Source of the DNA: Rhizobium esperanzae
GTDB taxonomy: Bacteria > Pseudomonadota > Alphaproteobacteria > Rhizobiales > Rhizobiaceae
Reading direction: 5' to 3'
Length of the DNA: 64,000 bases
Assembly: GCF_002204185.1 (NCBI RefSeq)
Contig: NZ_MXPU01000004.1
Coordinates: 310,001 to 374,000, forward strand
The position numbers and the translations under genes are program-made. The notes below the pieces were generated by a model. It was not told where the DNA came from and ran no database searches. It saw only the letters and a program-made list of their open reading frames with translations. Positions 46,828 to 55,500 of the stretch are shown here, in pieces; position 1 is the first letter of the stretch; each line of letters begins with the position of its first letter.

Positions 46828-47469
46828 ATGAACATCGCCGCAAGCGTCGGTCCTGCCTTGGCGCTCGAAGTCGCGGATGCAGACAGCATTGCCGAACTCC
46901 GGCATCAGGCCGAGGACTGCACCCGCTGTGACCTCTATCGGAATGCGACGCAAATCGTCTTCGGTGAAGGTCCGGGAAGGGCCGAGATCGTCCTTGTCGG
47001 TGAGCAGCCGGGTGACCGGGAGGATATCACCGGCAGGCCCTTTGTCGGCCCGGCAGGCCATCTGCTCGACCTCTGTCTCGATGAGGCCGGCCTGGACCGT
47101 CAACGCTGCTACGTCACCAATGCCGTCAAGCACTTCAAGTTTACTCCGCGCGGCAAACGACGCCTGCATGCGAAACCCAATGCCGGCGAGATAAGGCGTT
47201 GTGCCTGGTGGCTCGGCGCGGAGCTCAACATACTGCAACCGAAACTCGTGGTGGCGATGGGCGCAAGCGCTCTCTATGCGCTGCTGGGGCCGAAGGCAAA
47301 ACTGACGCCCGAGCGCGGTCACATCCTGCAGCCTGCAAATCATCCGCCGGTTCTGGTGACCATCCACCCCTCCTATCTCCTGAGAATCCGCGATGAGGCC
47401 GAGCAGGACAGGCAGCGCCAGGCATTCGTGTCAGATCTGCACAGCGCGGCGGAATTTCAGTCTCGGTGA
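46828..47469 (+). CDS. UdgX-type uracil-DNA glycosylase
   Basis: The 213-residue family-4-like uracil-DNA glycosylase has motif GEQPGDREDITGRPFVGPAG, an iron-sulfur CxxC (Cys31, Cys34) and motif TIHPSYLLR. It carries the UdgX-specific loop KHFKFTPRGKRRLH; in mycobacterial UdgX the His of this KRRIH loop forms a covalent bond with the uracil-site sugar, making a suicide repair enzyme. The equivalent here is His114. The ATG at 46828 is preceded by GAGGA; an ATG five codons earlier is possible. It is divergent from cls. Confidence 0.9.
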   Translation: MNIAASVGPALALEVADADSIAELRHQAEDCTRCDLYRNATQIVFGEGPGRAEIVLVGEQPGDREDITGRPFVGPAGHLLDLCLDEAGLDRQRCYVTNAVKHFKFTPRGKRRLHAKPNAGEIRRCAWWLGAELNILQPKLVVAMGASALYALLGPKAKLTPERGHILQPANHPPVLVTIHPSYLLRIRDEAEQDRQRQAFVSDLHSAAEFQSR

Positions 47470-47553
47470 ATGCCGATTCTCAACCTTGATATGCTGCAAC
47501 GCGAAATATTTACGGTTGCAGTTCGATTTCGCTTGAAACGGCGCTCCTCCTCT

Positions 47554-47578
47554 GGAACCATCCCGGCAGTATCGCGTT
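47554..47578 (+). promoter_or_regulatory. EcfG-type promoter of the DUF2934 gene
   Basis: GGAAC (47554-47558), 16 bases and CGTT (47575-47578) match the general-stress sigma consensus. It ends 33 bases before the ATG of the DUF2934 gene. Direct motif match; regulation inferred. Confidence 0.65.
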
Positions 47579-47611
47579 CGAACGACGGCATTATGTGACT
47601 GGAGATCAGCG

Positions 47612-47884
47612 ATGGCAGAAACTCGGGAAGAGTGGATCAAAAAACGTGCATACGCCCTCTGGGAAGAAGAGGGCTATCCGACGGGGCGAGATTCCGTCCA
47701 TTGGGAACAGGCACGCCACGAGCGCGACGCGCTCGACGGCTCTGCTGCCTCTTCCAACGGCAAAGAGGCCAAACCCAGGGCCAAGCGCGCCGCAACGACC
47801 ACGAAGGCCGCCCCAGGCGCTAAGACGAATGGCGGCGTCACGCCGGCGCCCAAGCGGACTGCAAGCCGCAAGACTGCGACCTGA
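47612..47884 (+). CDS. DUF2934-domain protein
   Basis: The 90-residue protein has an N-terminal DUF2934 motif (EEWIKKRAYALWEEEGYPTG, then HWEQARHE) followed by a disordered Lys/Ala/Thr/Pro-rich tail resembling histone H1-like DNA-binding tails. The function is unknown; such proteins are common in rhizobial stress regulons. The EcfG-type promoter upstream agrees with that. Not to be mistaken for a nucleoid protein without evidence. Confidence 0.8.
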   Translation: MAETREEWIKKRAYALWEEEGYPTGRDSVHWEQARHERDALDGSAASSNGKEAKPRAKRAATTTKAAPGAKTNGGVTPAPKRTASRKTAT

Positions 47885-47910
47885 ATATTGAAAACCGATG
47901 ACATCGTTGA

Positions 47911-47933
47911 AAGGGCGTCACCGTGGCGCCCTT
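47911..47933 (+). terminator. Terminator-like hairpin after the DUF2934 gene
   Basis: AAGGGCG and CGCCCTT are exact arms, with further near-complementary bases between them, giving a tight hairpin 26 bases past the stop. A T-rich stretch (ctctctttgtc) follows. Confidence 0.6.
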
Positions 47934-48124
47934 CGGCCTCTCTTTGTCATATGTTTGAATTAGTTGTGTTATATGGAAGCTTGCAAGCGGGTTTTCCGCG
48001 CGGGGGCTGACAAGGGTCGGATGACGCTGCAAACTATGACGCTTCCCAAAAAATTGAGCCTTCGCCCGCAACGCGGGAACAAGACCATACAAAATCTGTT
48101 TATGGCAACACGAGGCAAGCAGCC

Positions 48125-48193
48125 ATGAACGAACGCATCAAAATGCTCTTGATCACGCCTCTTGCAACCCGCGCTTCCAACGTGGCCGTGTGA
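48125..48193 (+). CDS. Possible 22-residue leader peptide
   Basis: The reading frame encodes MNERIKMLLITPLATRASNV-AV and ends three bases before the start of the next small membrane protein. AGGCAAGCAGCC precedes the ATG. A GGAAC-N16-TGTT sequence (48076-48100), one mismatch from an EcfG promoter, stands upstream. It may be a translated leader that couples to the next ORF, or be non-coding. Low confidence. Confidence 0.3.
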   Translation: MNERIKMLLITPLATRASNVAV

Positions 48194-48196
48194 GCC

Positions 48197-48376
48197 ATGG
48201 AAATATCGCTCCTGCTCATTGCCGCCCTGCTTTATCTCGGTCTGGCGCTCGGCTTCGTCCTCATCGTAGACAACCTCGTCGGTCTGGTTTTCCGTGACCC
48301 CCGAACGCCGCTGCAACTTCCTTCCTTCGACATCGGCCGCGCGCTCGCAGCGTCGCAGAAATTCTACCGGAAATAA
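48197..48376 (+). CDS. 59-residue single-pass membrane protein
   Basis: The product opens MEISLLLIAALLYLGLALGF, continues as a second half of the same helix (VLIVDNLVGLVF), and ends in a soluble tail SFDIGRALAASQKFYRK. It has normal codon use and a clear helix-plus-tail plan. A degraded copy of the tail occurs at 61267-61347, which argues the sequence was once or is still coding. No family recognised. Confidence 0.55.
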   Translation: MEISLLLIAALLYLGLALGFVLIVDNLVGLVFRDPRTPLQLPSFDIGRALAASQKFYRK

Positions 48377-48559
48377 CGGCACTGAGCCGCCCCCGGCATG
48401 CGCTAGAAAGGCGGATGGATAGCGTATCGCCTGAAAATCGGAATCGATTTTCGGAAGCACGATGCTTAGTTTTTCAGAGTGTTGGAACGTCCTTTCTGCC
48501 TCCGAGGGACCTACGGCACTTTAGAGGCAAGGGCTCGAAGCAGGATGAGATCGAGGACA

Positions 48560-49765
48560 ATGGGACAGGAGCGAAGCGTTCAGCCGGCGACATGGCTTTT
48601 TGCGGCGCGCTCCTTGCGAGACTTCGGCGACGGCTTCGTGGCCATCCTGTTGCCGGTCTATCTCCTTGCTCTTGGATTTTCGCCCCTGCAGGTCGGCGTC
48701 ATTGCGACGGCATCCCTCTTCGGATCCGCACTTTTGACGATCATCATCGGATTTCTCGGCGGGCATCATGATCTCCGCCGCCTGCTTTTGGCAGCCGCCG
48801 GCCTGATGGTCGCCACCGGTGTCACCATGCCCATGATCAGCGACTATGCGCTGCTGCTCGCCGTCGCCTTTGTCGGCACGATCAATCCGTCGGCAGGCAG
48901 CGTGAGCATCTTCGTGCCGCTTGAACATGCGGTCCTTGCCCGGGAGGTGACCAACGCCGATCGAACGAGAATGTTCGCGCGCTACAGCCTGGTCGGGGCG
49001 CTCGCAAGCGCCGGCGGCGCGCTTGCTGCGGCGCTGCCTGACGTCATGACGCGGCTCGGGATGACGCAACTGAGTTCGATCAGACTGATGTTCGTTCTCT
49101 ACGCGCTCGTTGGCATTCTGGGCGGCCTTCTTTATGCCCGCATACCGCCTCGTCCGGTGACGCACGAAGACCACAAGCCGGCGGCGCTCGGACCTTCGCG
49201 CGCCATCGTCCTGAAGCTCGCAGCCCTCTTCAGTCTCGATGCCTTCGCTGGAGGTTTTGTTGTCCAATCCTTGCTCGCGCTGTGGCTGTTCGAACGATTC
49301 GATCTTTCGCTGTCCGAAGCTGGAGTGTTTTTCTTTTGGACGGGCGTGCTGTCGGCGTTTTCGTTTCCTGTCGCCGCCCGGCTATCGAAGCAAATCGGAC
49401 TCGTGAACACCATGGTGTTCACCCACATTCCATCAAGCATAGCTCTCGGCCTTGCCGCATTCGCACCCACCTTGCCGTTGGTGCTTGCCTTGCTGCTGGT
49501 TCGGGCGGCGCTTTCGCAGATGGACGTGCCAACCCGTTCTTCCTACGTGATGGCGGTTGTCACCGAGGCGGAGCGAGCCGCTGCCGCTAGCTTCACATCG
49601 GTGCCGCGCAGCCTCGCATCGGCGGCCAGCCCTGCGCTGGCCGGTGCTCTTTTCGCCGCCTCTTATCGGGCTTGGCCGCTTGTCATCTGTGCCGGCCTAA
49701 AGATCATATACGACCTCCTGCTGTTGCTGCAGTTCCGTCACCTCAAGCCGCCTGAGGAATCCTGA
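48560..49765 (+). CDS. Major facilitator superfamily transporter
   Basis: The 401-residue protein has about 12 membrane helices. The loop GGHHDLRRLLLAAAGLMV after helix 2-3 resembles the MFS motif A position, and ADRTRMFARYSLVGALASAG and QMDVPTRSSYVMAVVTEAER are typical of MFS drug/metabolite exporters. The ATG at 48560 is chosen, with GAGGA upstream, over a TTG-led extension from 48479. Substrate unknown. Confidence 0.82.
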   Translation: MGQERSVQPATWLFAARSLRDFGDGFVAILLPVYLLALGFSPLQVGVIATASLFGSALLTIIIGFLGGHHDLRRLLLAAAGLMVATGVTMPMISDYALLLAVAFVGTINPSAGSVSIFVPLEHAVLAREVTNADRTRMFARYSLVGALASAGGALAAALPDVMTRLGMTQLSSIRLMFVLYALVGILGGLLYARIPPRPVTHEDHKPAALGPSRAIVLKLAALFSLDAFAGGFVVQSLLALWLFERFDLSLSEAGVFFFWTGVLSAFSFPVAARLSKQIGLVNTMVFTHIPSSIALGLAAFAPTLPLVLALLLVRAALSQMDVPTRSSYVMAVVTEAERAAAASFTSVPRSLASAASPALAGALFAASYRAWPLVICAGLKIIYDLLLLLQFRHLKPPEES

Positions 49766-49823
49766 GGTGCACTGCCTACCGCGGGTGGGAAGTACATCGT
49801 CCGCTGCAGCGGCGCATGCCCCA

Positions 49824-50516
49824 TCAGGTCCGTACTCTCAGAGCTCGCTCCGTTCTGTCGGCGATCTGGGTCACGGCATAGGCGATCACCATGTAGATCA
49901 CCACGGCGACCAGGAAGGCTTCGAGATAGTAGAAGTTCAGCGCCGCGGTCAGCTGCGACTGTGCGAAGATGTCGACTACTTCGATAGCGAAGCCTAGCGA
50001 CAGCGCCTTCATGATCACCATGAAGGAGTTGGCAAGATCCGGGATCGCTGCCACAATCACCTGCGGCAGCATGACCCGGCGGAAGAGCTGGCTCTTCTTG
50101 TAGCCGAGCGAATAGGCGGCGTCCGCCTGCCCCGTATCGAACGAGTTCAGCGCGCCCTTGACCACCTCCGCCTGGAAGGCCGCGACACATGCCGTCAGGG
50201 CGACGATGAGCGTTACCCAGTTCGGCGTCGAGTGACCATTGTACTCCACGCCGACGAGCGAGGTCAGGAACTGCAGCGTCGATGGAAGTCCATAATAGGC
50301 AAGGAAGATCACCACCACCATCGGGACCCCCTTGAACGCCACCTTGTAGGCGACGACGAGCTGGCGAAGGACGGGGACCCGACGGTACTCGACCATGGCG
50401 AAGAGGCTGCCGATGATCGTCGAAAGCACGAAGATTGCGAGCGCCATGGCAAGCGTCAGGGGCACTGCGCCCAGGATGTCCCGGAGGTCGGGAAGAAGAA
50501 CTTCGACATCGAACAT
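49824..50516 (-). CDS. Polar amino acid-type ABC transporter permease
   Basis: The 230-residue HisMQ-family permease has five helices and coupling loop VKGALNSFDTGQADAAYSLG followed by RRVMLPQVIVAAIPDLANSF. GGAAGGAGC precedes the ATG. It is the last gene of a reverse-strand operon led by a LysR regulator and a monooxygenase. Confidence 0.91.
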   Translation of the reverse strand: MFDVEVLLPDLRDILGAVPLTLAMALAIFVLSTIIGSLFAMVEYRRVPVLRQLVVAYKVAFKGVPMVVVIFLAYYGLPSTLQFLTSLVGVEYNGHSTPNWVTLIVALTACVAAFQAEVVKGALNSFDTGQADAAYSLGYKKSQLFRRVMLPQVIVAAIPDLANSFMVIMKALSLGFAIEVVDIFAQSQLTAALNFYYLEAFLVAVVIYMVIAYAVTQIADRTERALRVRT

Positions 50517-50535
50517 AGTGTGCTCCTTCCTTCGA

Positions 50536-51243
50536 TCAGACGCTTGCCATCAGCGCGGGCCGGGCGGGCGCAGCACTCGGAGCGAACTTCGCGGAACGAA
50601 GCTCGAAGAAACGGACGATCAGCCAGGCGGCCAGACAGAGGACCGAATAGAGCACCGCCAATACGAGGTAGGTTTCGAACTGATACTGGTTGTAGTCGCG
50701 CTCCATGACGAGGTGGGCGGTCGCCATCACGTCGGCGGCGCCGATGTACATGACCAGAGCCACATTATGGATGAGGTAGATGATCGAGTTTCCGTAGCCC
50801 GGCAGCGCGATATGCACCGCCTGCGGCGCGACGACGCGCACCAGCTTCTGCCGGAACGTATAACCGAGGCTGTCGGCCGCGTCATGCTGTCCGCGCTCGA
50901 CGGCAAGAAAGGCCGGACGCATGACTTCCGACAGATAGCCGCCGTGATAGAGGCTGAGGCCCAGCATGGCGGCGATCGTCGGCGAGACGAAGTCGTCGAT
51001 GCCGAAAACGCCGACAAGCACCGGAAGACCATAAAAAGCCACGAACAGCTGCAGAACCACCGGAACGCTTCGCGCGTAGGACACGTAGAGGTCGGCCAGC
51101 TGGCTGACCACCGCAATCCTGCGCACGCGGAACGTCGTCGTCATCAAAGCCAGCACGAAGCCGGCGACCATGGCCGTGAACGTGATCGCAAGCGTCAGCG
51201 GCAGCGCCGAGAGCAGCTCGGGGATCATGATGGATAGGTCCAC
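50536..51243 (-). CDS. Polar amino acid-type ABC transporter permease
   Basis: The 235-residue partner permease has loop MRPAFLAVERGQHDAADSLG and VVAPQAVHIALPGYGNSIIY. It starts at GTG with AAGGAG upstream; an internal ATG five codons later is an alternative. It is followed after 19 bases by the second permease. Confidence 0.91.
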   Translation of the reverse strand: MDLSIMIPELLSALPLTLAITFTAMVAGFVLALMTTTFRVRRIAVVSQLADLYVSYARSVPVVLQLFVAFYGLPVLVGVFGIDDFVSPTIAAMLGLSLYHGGYLSEVMRPAFLAVERGQHDAADSLGYTFRQKLVRVVAPQAVHIALPGYGNSIIYLIHNVALVMYIGAADVMATAHLVMERDYNQYQFETYLVLAVLYSVLCLAAWLIVRFFELRSAKFAPSAAPARPALMASV

Positions 51244-51295
51244 TTGGGAACACTCCTTCTGTCAGTCAGGGGCCTGGTCGCCGGCTTCGAAGCCG

Positions 51296-52114
51296 TTACT
51301 TCATGTAGGTGGTGATGTCCTCGCCGAACCATTTCTGCGAGAGCTTGGCAAGCGTGCCGTCGGCCTTGAGCTCCTTCAAAGCCTTGTCGATCCCGTCGGC
51401 GAGCGCCTTGTTCTCTTCCGAGCGATGGATGAGCACGAAGGTGTTGTTGATCGCGACCGGCTCGCTTGCCTGGACGTTCAGCTTCTGCTGGTCGATCACG
51501 GTCTGCTCGCCGAGATTCGACGGCAGGACGAGCGCGTCATACTTGCCGTTCTCGACCTCCTTCAGGCGATCCGGATAGGGAATGCCGGCACTCGAAGCGG
51601 TGATTTCGATCTTGTAGTCGGGATTCTTTTCCTGCCACGCCGTAGCGAACTTGTAGATGCCGCCGCCCGCCGTCACCGGCACGATCTTCTTGCCGACCAG
51701 ATCCTTCATCTCCTTGATGCCGCTGTCCTTGCGGCTGTAGATCTTGATCAGGCTGGCGCCGATCGGCGCTTCCGGGATGAGGAACTGTTTTTCGCGGGCT
51801 GGCGCACGATAGTAGCCGCCGGTTGCGATATCGTACTTGCCGGTCGCAAGGCCCGTCTCCTGAGCGATGTCGGCAGCACCTTCCATCACGAACTTGTACT
51901 GCGGCAGCTTGGCGTTGATCGCCTTCAGGACATCGGGCTCGTAGCCCTGCGGTTCGACGCCGATCGCGCCCCAGGAGAGCGGCTTCGATTCCGCCGCGGT
52001 GGCGATCTTGATCGTCCGAACGTCTTCGGCGAAGGACGCGGTTGCGAATGCGATCGCGACGCCTGCTACGGCGAGACCGAGACCACGGCGCGAGATTGAA
52101 CTCATGGAAGTCAT
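51296..52114 (-). CDS. Polar amino acid-type ABC transporter substrate-binding protein
   Basis: The 272-residue periplasmic binding protein (family 3) has a twin-arginine-like or Sec signal beginning SMSSISRRGLGLAVAGVAIA and cleaved after SFA. The mature domain shows KIATAAESKPLSW, GYEPDVLKAINAKL and TGKYDIATGGYYRAPAREKQ. The RR pair before the hydrophobic stretch makes Tat export possible. An ATG three codons upstream is an alternative start. The ligand is unknown; no binding Asp/Arg pair could be assigned with confidence. Confidence 0.9.
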   Translation of the reverse strand: MTSMSSISRRGLGLAVAGVAIAFATASFAEDVRTIKIATAAESKPLSWGAIGVEPQGYEPDVLKAINAKLPQYKFVMEGAADIAQETGLATGKYDIATGGYYRAPAREKQFLIPEAPIGASLIKIYSRKDSGIKEMKDLVGKKIVPVTAGGGIYKFATAWQEKNPDYKIEITASSAGIPYPDRLKEVENGKYDALVLPSNLGEQTVIDQQKLNVQASEPVAINNTFVLIHRSEENKALADGIDKALKELKADGTLAKLSQKWFGEDITTYMK

Positions 52115-52129
52115 TTCAGGCATCCTTTC

Positions 52130-52870
52130 TTACTGGATCGCGCGTTCGGAATTGAGAAACTGAGCGAGGCGCGGGTTGGAGGGCGTATCGAAGATTTCGG
52201 ACGGACTGCCGTCGGCTGCGACGACACCTCGGTCCATGAAGACGATGCGGTTCGAGATGTTCTTGGCGAACTGCATCTCGTGCGTGACGAGAAGCGAGGT
52301 GATGCCCGACGACGTGACATCCTTGATCACCTTGAGGACCTCGTTCACGAGTTCGGGATCGAGCGACGAGGTCGGCTCGTCGAAGAGCATCACATCCGGT
52401 TTGACCGCGAGCGCTCTGGCGATGCCCGTTCTCTGGAGCTGCCCGCCCGAAAGCTGCGACGGATAGTTGTCGAGCTTGTCGGAAAGCCCCACCCGCTCAA
52501 GCTCCTGCAGCGCAATGGCGCGGGCTTCGTCCTTCGACTTGCCCTGCACGACAACCAGCGGATCCATGACGTTCTGGATGACCGTCATGCTCTTGAAGAC
52601 GTTGAACTGCTGGAACACCATCGCGGTGCGTAGACGAATCGCCCGAACGGCGGTCTTGTCCGGCCGCGCGAAGTCCATCCTGATATCGTCGAAGGCAATC
52701 GTTCCGGATGCGGGCTTCGCCAGGTGGTTGATGCACTTCAACAGCGTCGTCTTGCCGGTTCCGCTGGGACCGATGATCGAAACCACGTCACCTCGTTTCA
52801 CGGAGAGATCGACGCCATTCAGGATCTGGGTGCGACCGTAGGACAGCTTCAGGTTCTTGATCTCAAGCAT
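52130..52870 (-). CDS. Polar amino acid-type ABC transporter ATP-binding protein
   Basis: The 246-residue ATPase has IIGPSGTGKTTLLKCINHL, signature LSGGQLQRTGIARALA, VMLFDEPTSSLDPELV and LLVTHEMQFAKNISNRIVFM. The length is typical of GlnQ/HisP proteins. The ATG at 52870 is the sensible start; the frame stays open into the 3' part of the monooxygenase gene, which stops eight bases upstream. Confidence 0.92.
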   Translation of the reverse strand: MLEIKNLKLSYGRTQILNGVDLSVKRGDVVSIIGPSGTGKTTLLKCINHLAKPASGTIAFDDIRMDFARPDKTAVRAIRLRTAMVFQQFNVFKSMTVIQNVMDPLVVVQGKSKDEARAIALQELERVGLSDKLDNYPSQLSGGQLQRTGIARALAVKPDVMLFDEPTSSLDPELVNEVLKVIKDVTSSGITSLLVTHEMQFAKNISNRIVFMDRGVVAADGSPSEIFDTPSNPRLAQFLNSERAIQ

Positions 52871-52878
52871 TTCGGATC

Positions 52879-54354
52879 TCAGGTCCTTTCGGAAGACAGT
52901 TCGGGAAGCGCTTCGGTCTCGGCATCGAACCACTCGTCGCCGAGAAGTTCCGGCGTGTCGAAGGCCTGGAGGTTTGCAAAGTGCTTCTCGCGGTCTTCGA
53001 CGAAGAGCGATCGGACGACGCCGCGCGCCAGGCGGTCGGCGCCCTCGCTGATTGCAGGGATGTCGCCTGTGAGCTTGCCGTGGCTGAGGGTCGCCGGGAA
53101 GTTGAAGCAATGAATCTTCGAAAGAACCGGGCAGGAACCCGGTTCCCTCTCAAGGAATTCGAAAGCCTCGCCAAGATCAGGCGATCCTTCAAGCTCCGCA
53201 TTCGCCATCCCGGCCGGCGTCGGGAAGCGGTCGCGCCAAAGTCGGATGTGGGGTTCGAAGACCGCCAGTTCCGGCCGATTGGTCAGATCGATCTTGAAGC
53301 CCGTCCCGAAGATCAAGAAGTCGAGGGGGTAGCTGGCCTTCGACGTCGTCACGACGAGCTGGTCGCCGTCCTGCTGCAGGCCGGTGATCGGGCTTTGGAG
53401 ATGAAGGTGGGCCCGCTCGAAGGAACTGACGCGCAGCACGCTCGGACGCGGCGGCGGCGTCTGCTGGCTCATGGCGTAGTCGAGGAAGCGCCACTTCCAT
53501 TCGTCGGGCAGTCCGGCGAAGCCATGGACGACGCCCTGGCTGCCGATGCCGGTGAACTTGTTGATCCGCGGCAGTTCCTTGCGGCGGACGAACATGTCGA
53601 GGCGGGCGACACCTGCTTCGAGCGCGGTCGCGGCATTGTCCATCGCCGACGCACCCGCACCGATCACCCCTACCCGCTTGCCGCGCAGCGCTGCGAAGTC
53701 GATCGCATCGGCGGTGTGCGCCCAGAACCTGCGATCGATATTTTCGGCGATGTCGGGCACGAAGGGGCCGCCGAGACCGTCGCGGCCGGTTGCGAGAACA
53801 ACGTGGCGGGCGATAATCGTCTCCGTGCGGCCATTCTCGCTGCAGGCGAGGTCGAGCATACCATCGTCGCGCGGCAGGATCGCATCGACCGAGACGCCGT
53901 TGCGCACCGGCAGCTCGAGCACCTTCCGATACCAGATCAGGTAGTCCATCCACGTCTCGCGTGGCGCTCGGTCGAGCGCCATCCACGCTGCGCTGCCGAA
54001 GCGCGCTTCATAATAGGCCCGGAAGGTGAGCGCCGGCAGTCCCATGGCGGGGCCTGTAAGCTGTTTCGGAGATCGAAGGGTGCGCATCCGGGCGAAAGTG
54101 ACCCACGGCCCTTCCTGCCCGGCAGGTGCCTTGTCGAGGATGACATGGTTGGCGACGCCAAGACGCTTCAGCATTCCGGAAGCGACGAGGCCTGCCATGC
54201 CGCCGCCGATGATGACGACGTCGATGACAGGCTGGCCATCAATTTCGCGGGCGGGAACCCACGCCTTGGCGGGCAGTTCCAGCCAGGAGAGGTCCTGACG
54301 AAGACGCGCTTCGAGGGCGTCGAGATTGTGAGGATGTGTGGAAAGGTCGCTCAT
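52879..54354 (-). CDS. Flavin-containing monooxygenase-like oxidoreductase
   Basis: The 491-residue protein has two dinucleotide folds: VVIIGGGMAGLVASGMLKRL for FAD near residue 50 and VGVIGAGASAMDNAATALEA for NADPH near residue 230. A LIFGTGFKIDLTNRPELA segment is close to the FMO/BVMO ATG-type motif. It likely oxygenates N, S or C of the compound imported by the downstream ABC system. Its start overlaps the LysR stop (ATGA) and its stop is eight bases before the ATPase gene, so LysR, oxygenase and transporter form one operon. Exact substrate unknown. Confidence 0.85.
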   Translation of the reverse strand: MSDLSTHPHNLDALEARLRQDLSWLELPAKAWVPAREIDGQPVIDVVIIGGGMAGLVASGMLKRLGVANHVILDKAPAGQEGPWVTFARMRTLRSPKQLTGPAMGLPALTFRAYYEARFGSAAWMALDRAPRETWMDYLIWYRKVLELPVRNGVSVDAILPRDDGMLDLACSENGRTETIIARHVVLATGRDGLGGPFVPDIAENIDRRFWAHTADAIDFAALRGKRVGVIGAGASAMDNAATALEAGVARLDMFVRRKELPRINKFTGIGSQGVVHGFAGLPDEWKWRFLDYAMSQQTPPPRPSVLRVSSFERAHLHLQSPITGLQQDGDQLVVTTSKASYPLDFLIFGTGFKIDLTNRPELAVFEPHIRLWRDRFPTPAGMANAELEGSPDLGEAFEFLEREPGSCPVLSKIHCFNFPATLSHGKLTGDIPAISEGADRLARGVVRSLFVEDREKHFANLQAFDTPELLGDEWFDAETEALPELSSERT

Positions 54355-55349
54355 GCCGGCGCTCCTTCGGAGATCGCAGCCTGCCCGTAGACGGTGTCCG
54401 CCAAGGTTTCGATGCCATTCGCCTCCAGCAGGCGGCAGCCAGGCATCTTCAACGCTTCGAGCCGCGCGGCATCGATTACGGCGGCGACGGTTGGCGCTAG
54501 CGGCAACGCCGCCGCCGAGATCGCACCGAACAGGAACGGGATGGCCTGGTCGAGCACGCGCATAACGATGCCATCGAGGGGCACGCCGCAGACAGTCGCG
54601 GGCTCGACGATGGCAATGCCAAGTCCTGCGCGCACCAACGAGAGCGCAGTCAGCGAGGCGTTGACGTCGATCATGCGATCCGGCGCCACCCCTGCTCGTT
54701 CCAGTGCCTCGTCAACGCGGCGACGAAGCCGATAGGGGTTCGCGAGCGTGATGATGCGACGCTCCGCGAGATCGGCCAGGCGAACGACGTCGTTCGCAGC
54801 GAGAGGATCGTCGGCGCCGATGGCGATCACGCAAGGTGCTTCCGCGATCCAGTGGATGTCGAGACCGGGATGTTCGAGCGGCAGGCTCGATATGCCAAGA
54901 TCGGCCGACCGGGCGAGAACCGCCTGCACGACATTTTCGGCGGCGAGCGCCTGGACGTGGAGATGACGCGGGATCAGGTCGGGCGAGACGGCCGCCAAAG
55001 CCTGCGGCAGGATTCCTGCGGCAAGAGACGGCGTTGCCGCGATGGTCAAGGTCGCGGGCTCGTCGAGACCGATTGCCTCGGCCCGTTCGCGGATGTGGGT
55101 CAGGCTGGCGAGATGACGTTCGACCTCGGCATGGAAGCGCAGTCCGCGCGACGTCGGCTGGATGCGCGGACCGCTTCGGTGGAGGAGCGCATAGCCCAGA
55201 TCGGCTTCCAGGTCCTGAATCTGCCGCGTCACGGCCGGCTGCGAACGGCCGAGCAGCCGGGCTGCGCCGGTGACGCTGCCGGCCGACATCACCGCCGCGA
55301 AGGCTTCGAGCTGCCGGATGTCGAACGGGCTTTTATTCATAGTCAACAT
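54351..55349 (-). CDS. LysR-family transcriptional regulator
   Basis: The 332-residue regulator has the N-terminal winged helix FDIRQLEAFAAVMSAGSVTG, SQPAVTRQIQDLEADLG, and a LysR-type effector domain with TPSLAAGILPQALAAVSPDL and RAGLGIAIVEPATVCGVPLD, reminiscent of OccR/NocR-type activators. It is the first gene of the monooxygenase-ABC operon and is divergent from the CMD-fold pair; it likely controls both. The ATG at 55349 is used; one at 55340 is possible. Confidence 0.9.
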   Translation of the reverse strand: MLTMNKSPFDIRQLEAFAAVMSAGSVTGAARLLGRSQPAVTRQIQDLEADLGYALLHRSGPRIQPTSRGLRFHAEVERHLASLTHIRERAEAIGLDEPATLTIAATPSLAAGILPQALAAVSPDLIPRHLHVQALAAENVVQAVLARSADLGISSLPLEHPGLDIHWIAEAPCVIAIGADDPLAANDVVRLADLAERRIITLANPYRLRRRVDEALERAGVAPDRMIDVNASLTALSLVRAGLGIAIVEPATVCGVPLDGIVMRVLDQAIPFLFGAISAAALPLAPTVAAVIDAARLEALKMPGCRLLEANGIETLADTVYGQAAISEGAPA

Positions 55350-55371
55350 GAACCACCGCTATCCATGCTTT

Positions 55372-55387
55372 GGAAGCATTCGCTTCC
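55372..55387. promoter_or_regulatory. Palindrome in the divergent LysR region
   Basis: GGAAGC-attc-GCTTCC is an exact inverted repeat in the 151-base region between the LysR operon and the CMD gene, 22 bases before the LysR ATG. It is followed by AT-rich sequence with atactagataattat (55402-55416). It is a likely operator for the adjacent LysR protein; position-based inference. Confidence 0.5.
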
Positions 55388-55500
55388 TATGATTTGAGCA
55401 GATACTAGATAATTATTTCGCATGGATTGCAAGTCTCCATGTGGTTTTGACATAATGGACCTCCACCCTATCTAAACCGCGAGATGCAAAGGAGCCTGCC

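Noticed and set aside
52981..54390. 469-residue forward frame opposite the monooxygenase
   Set aside because: The monooxygenase has both nucleotide-binding motifs and operon overlaps; this frame has none.
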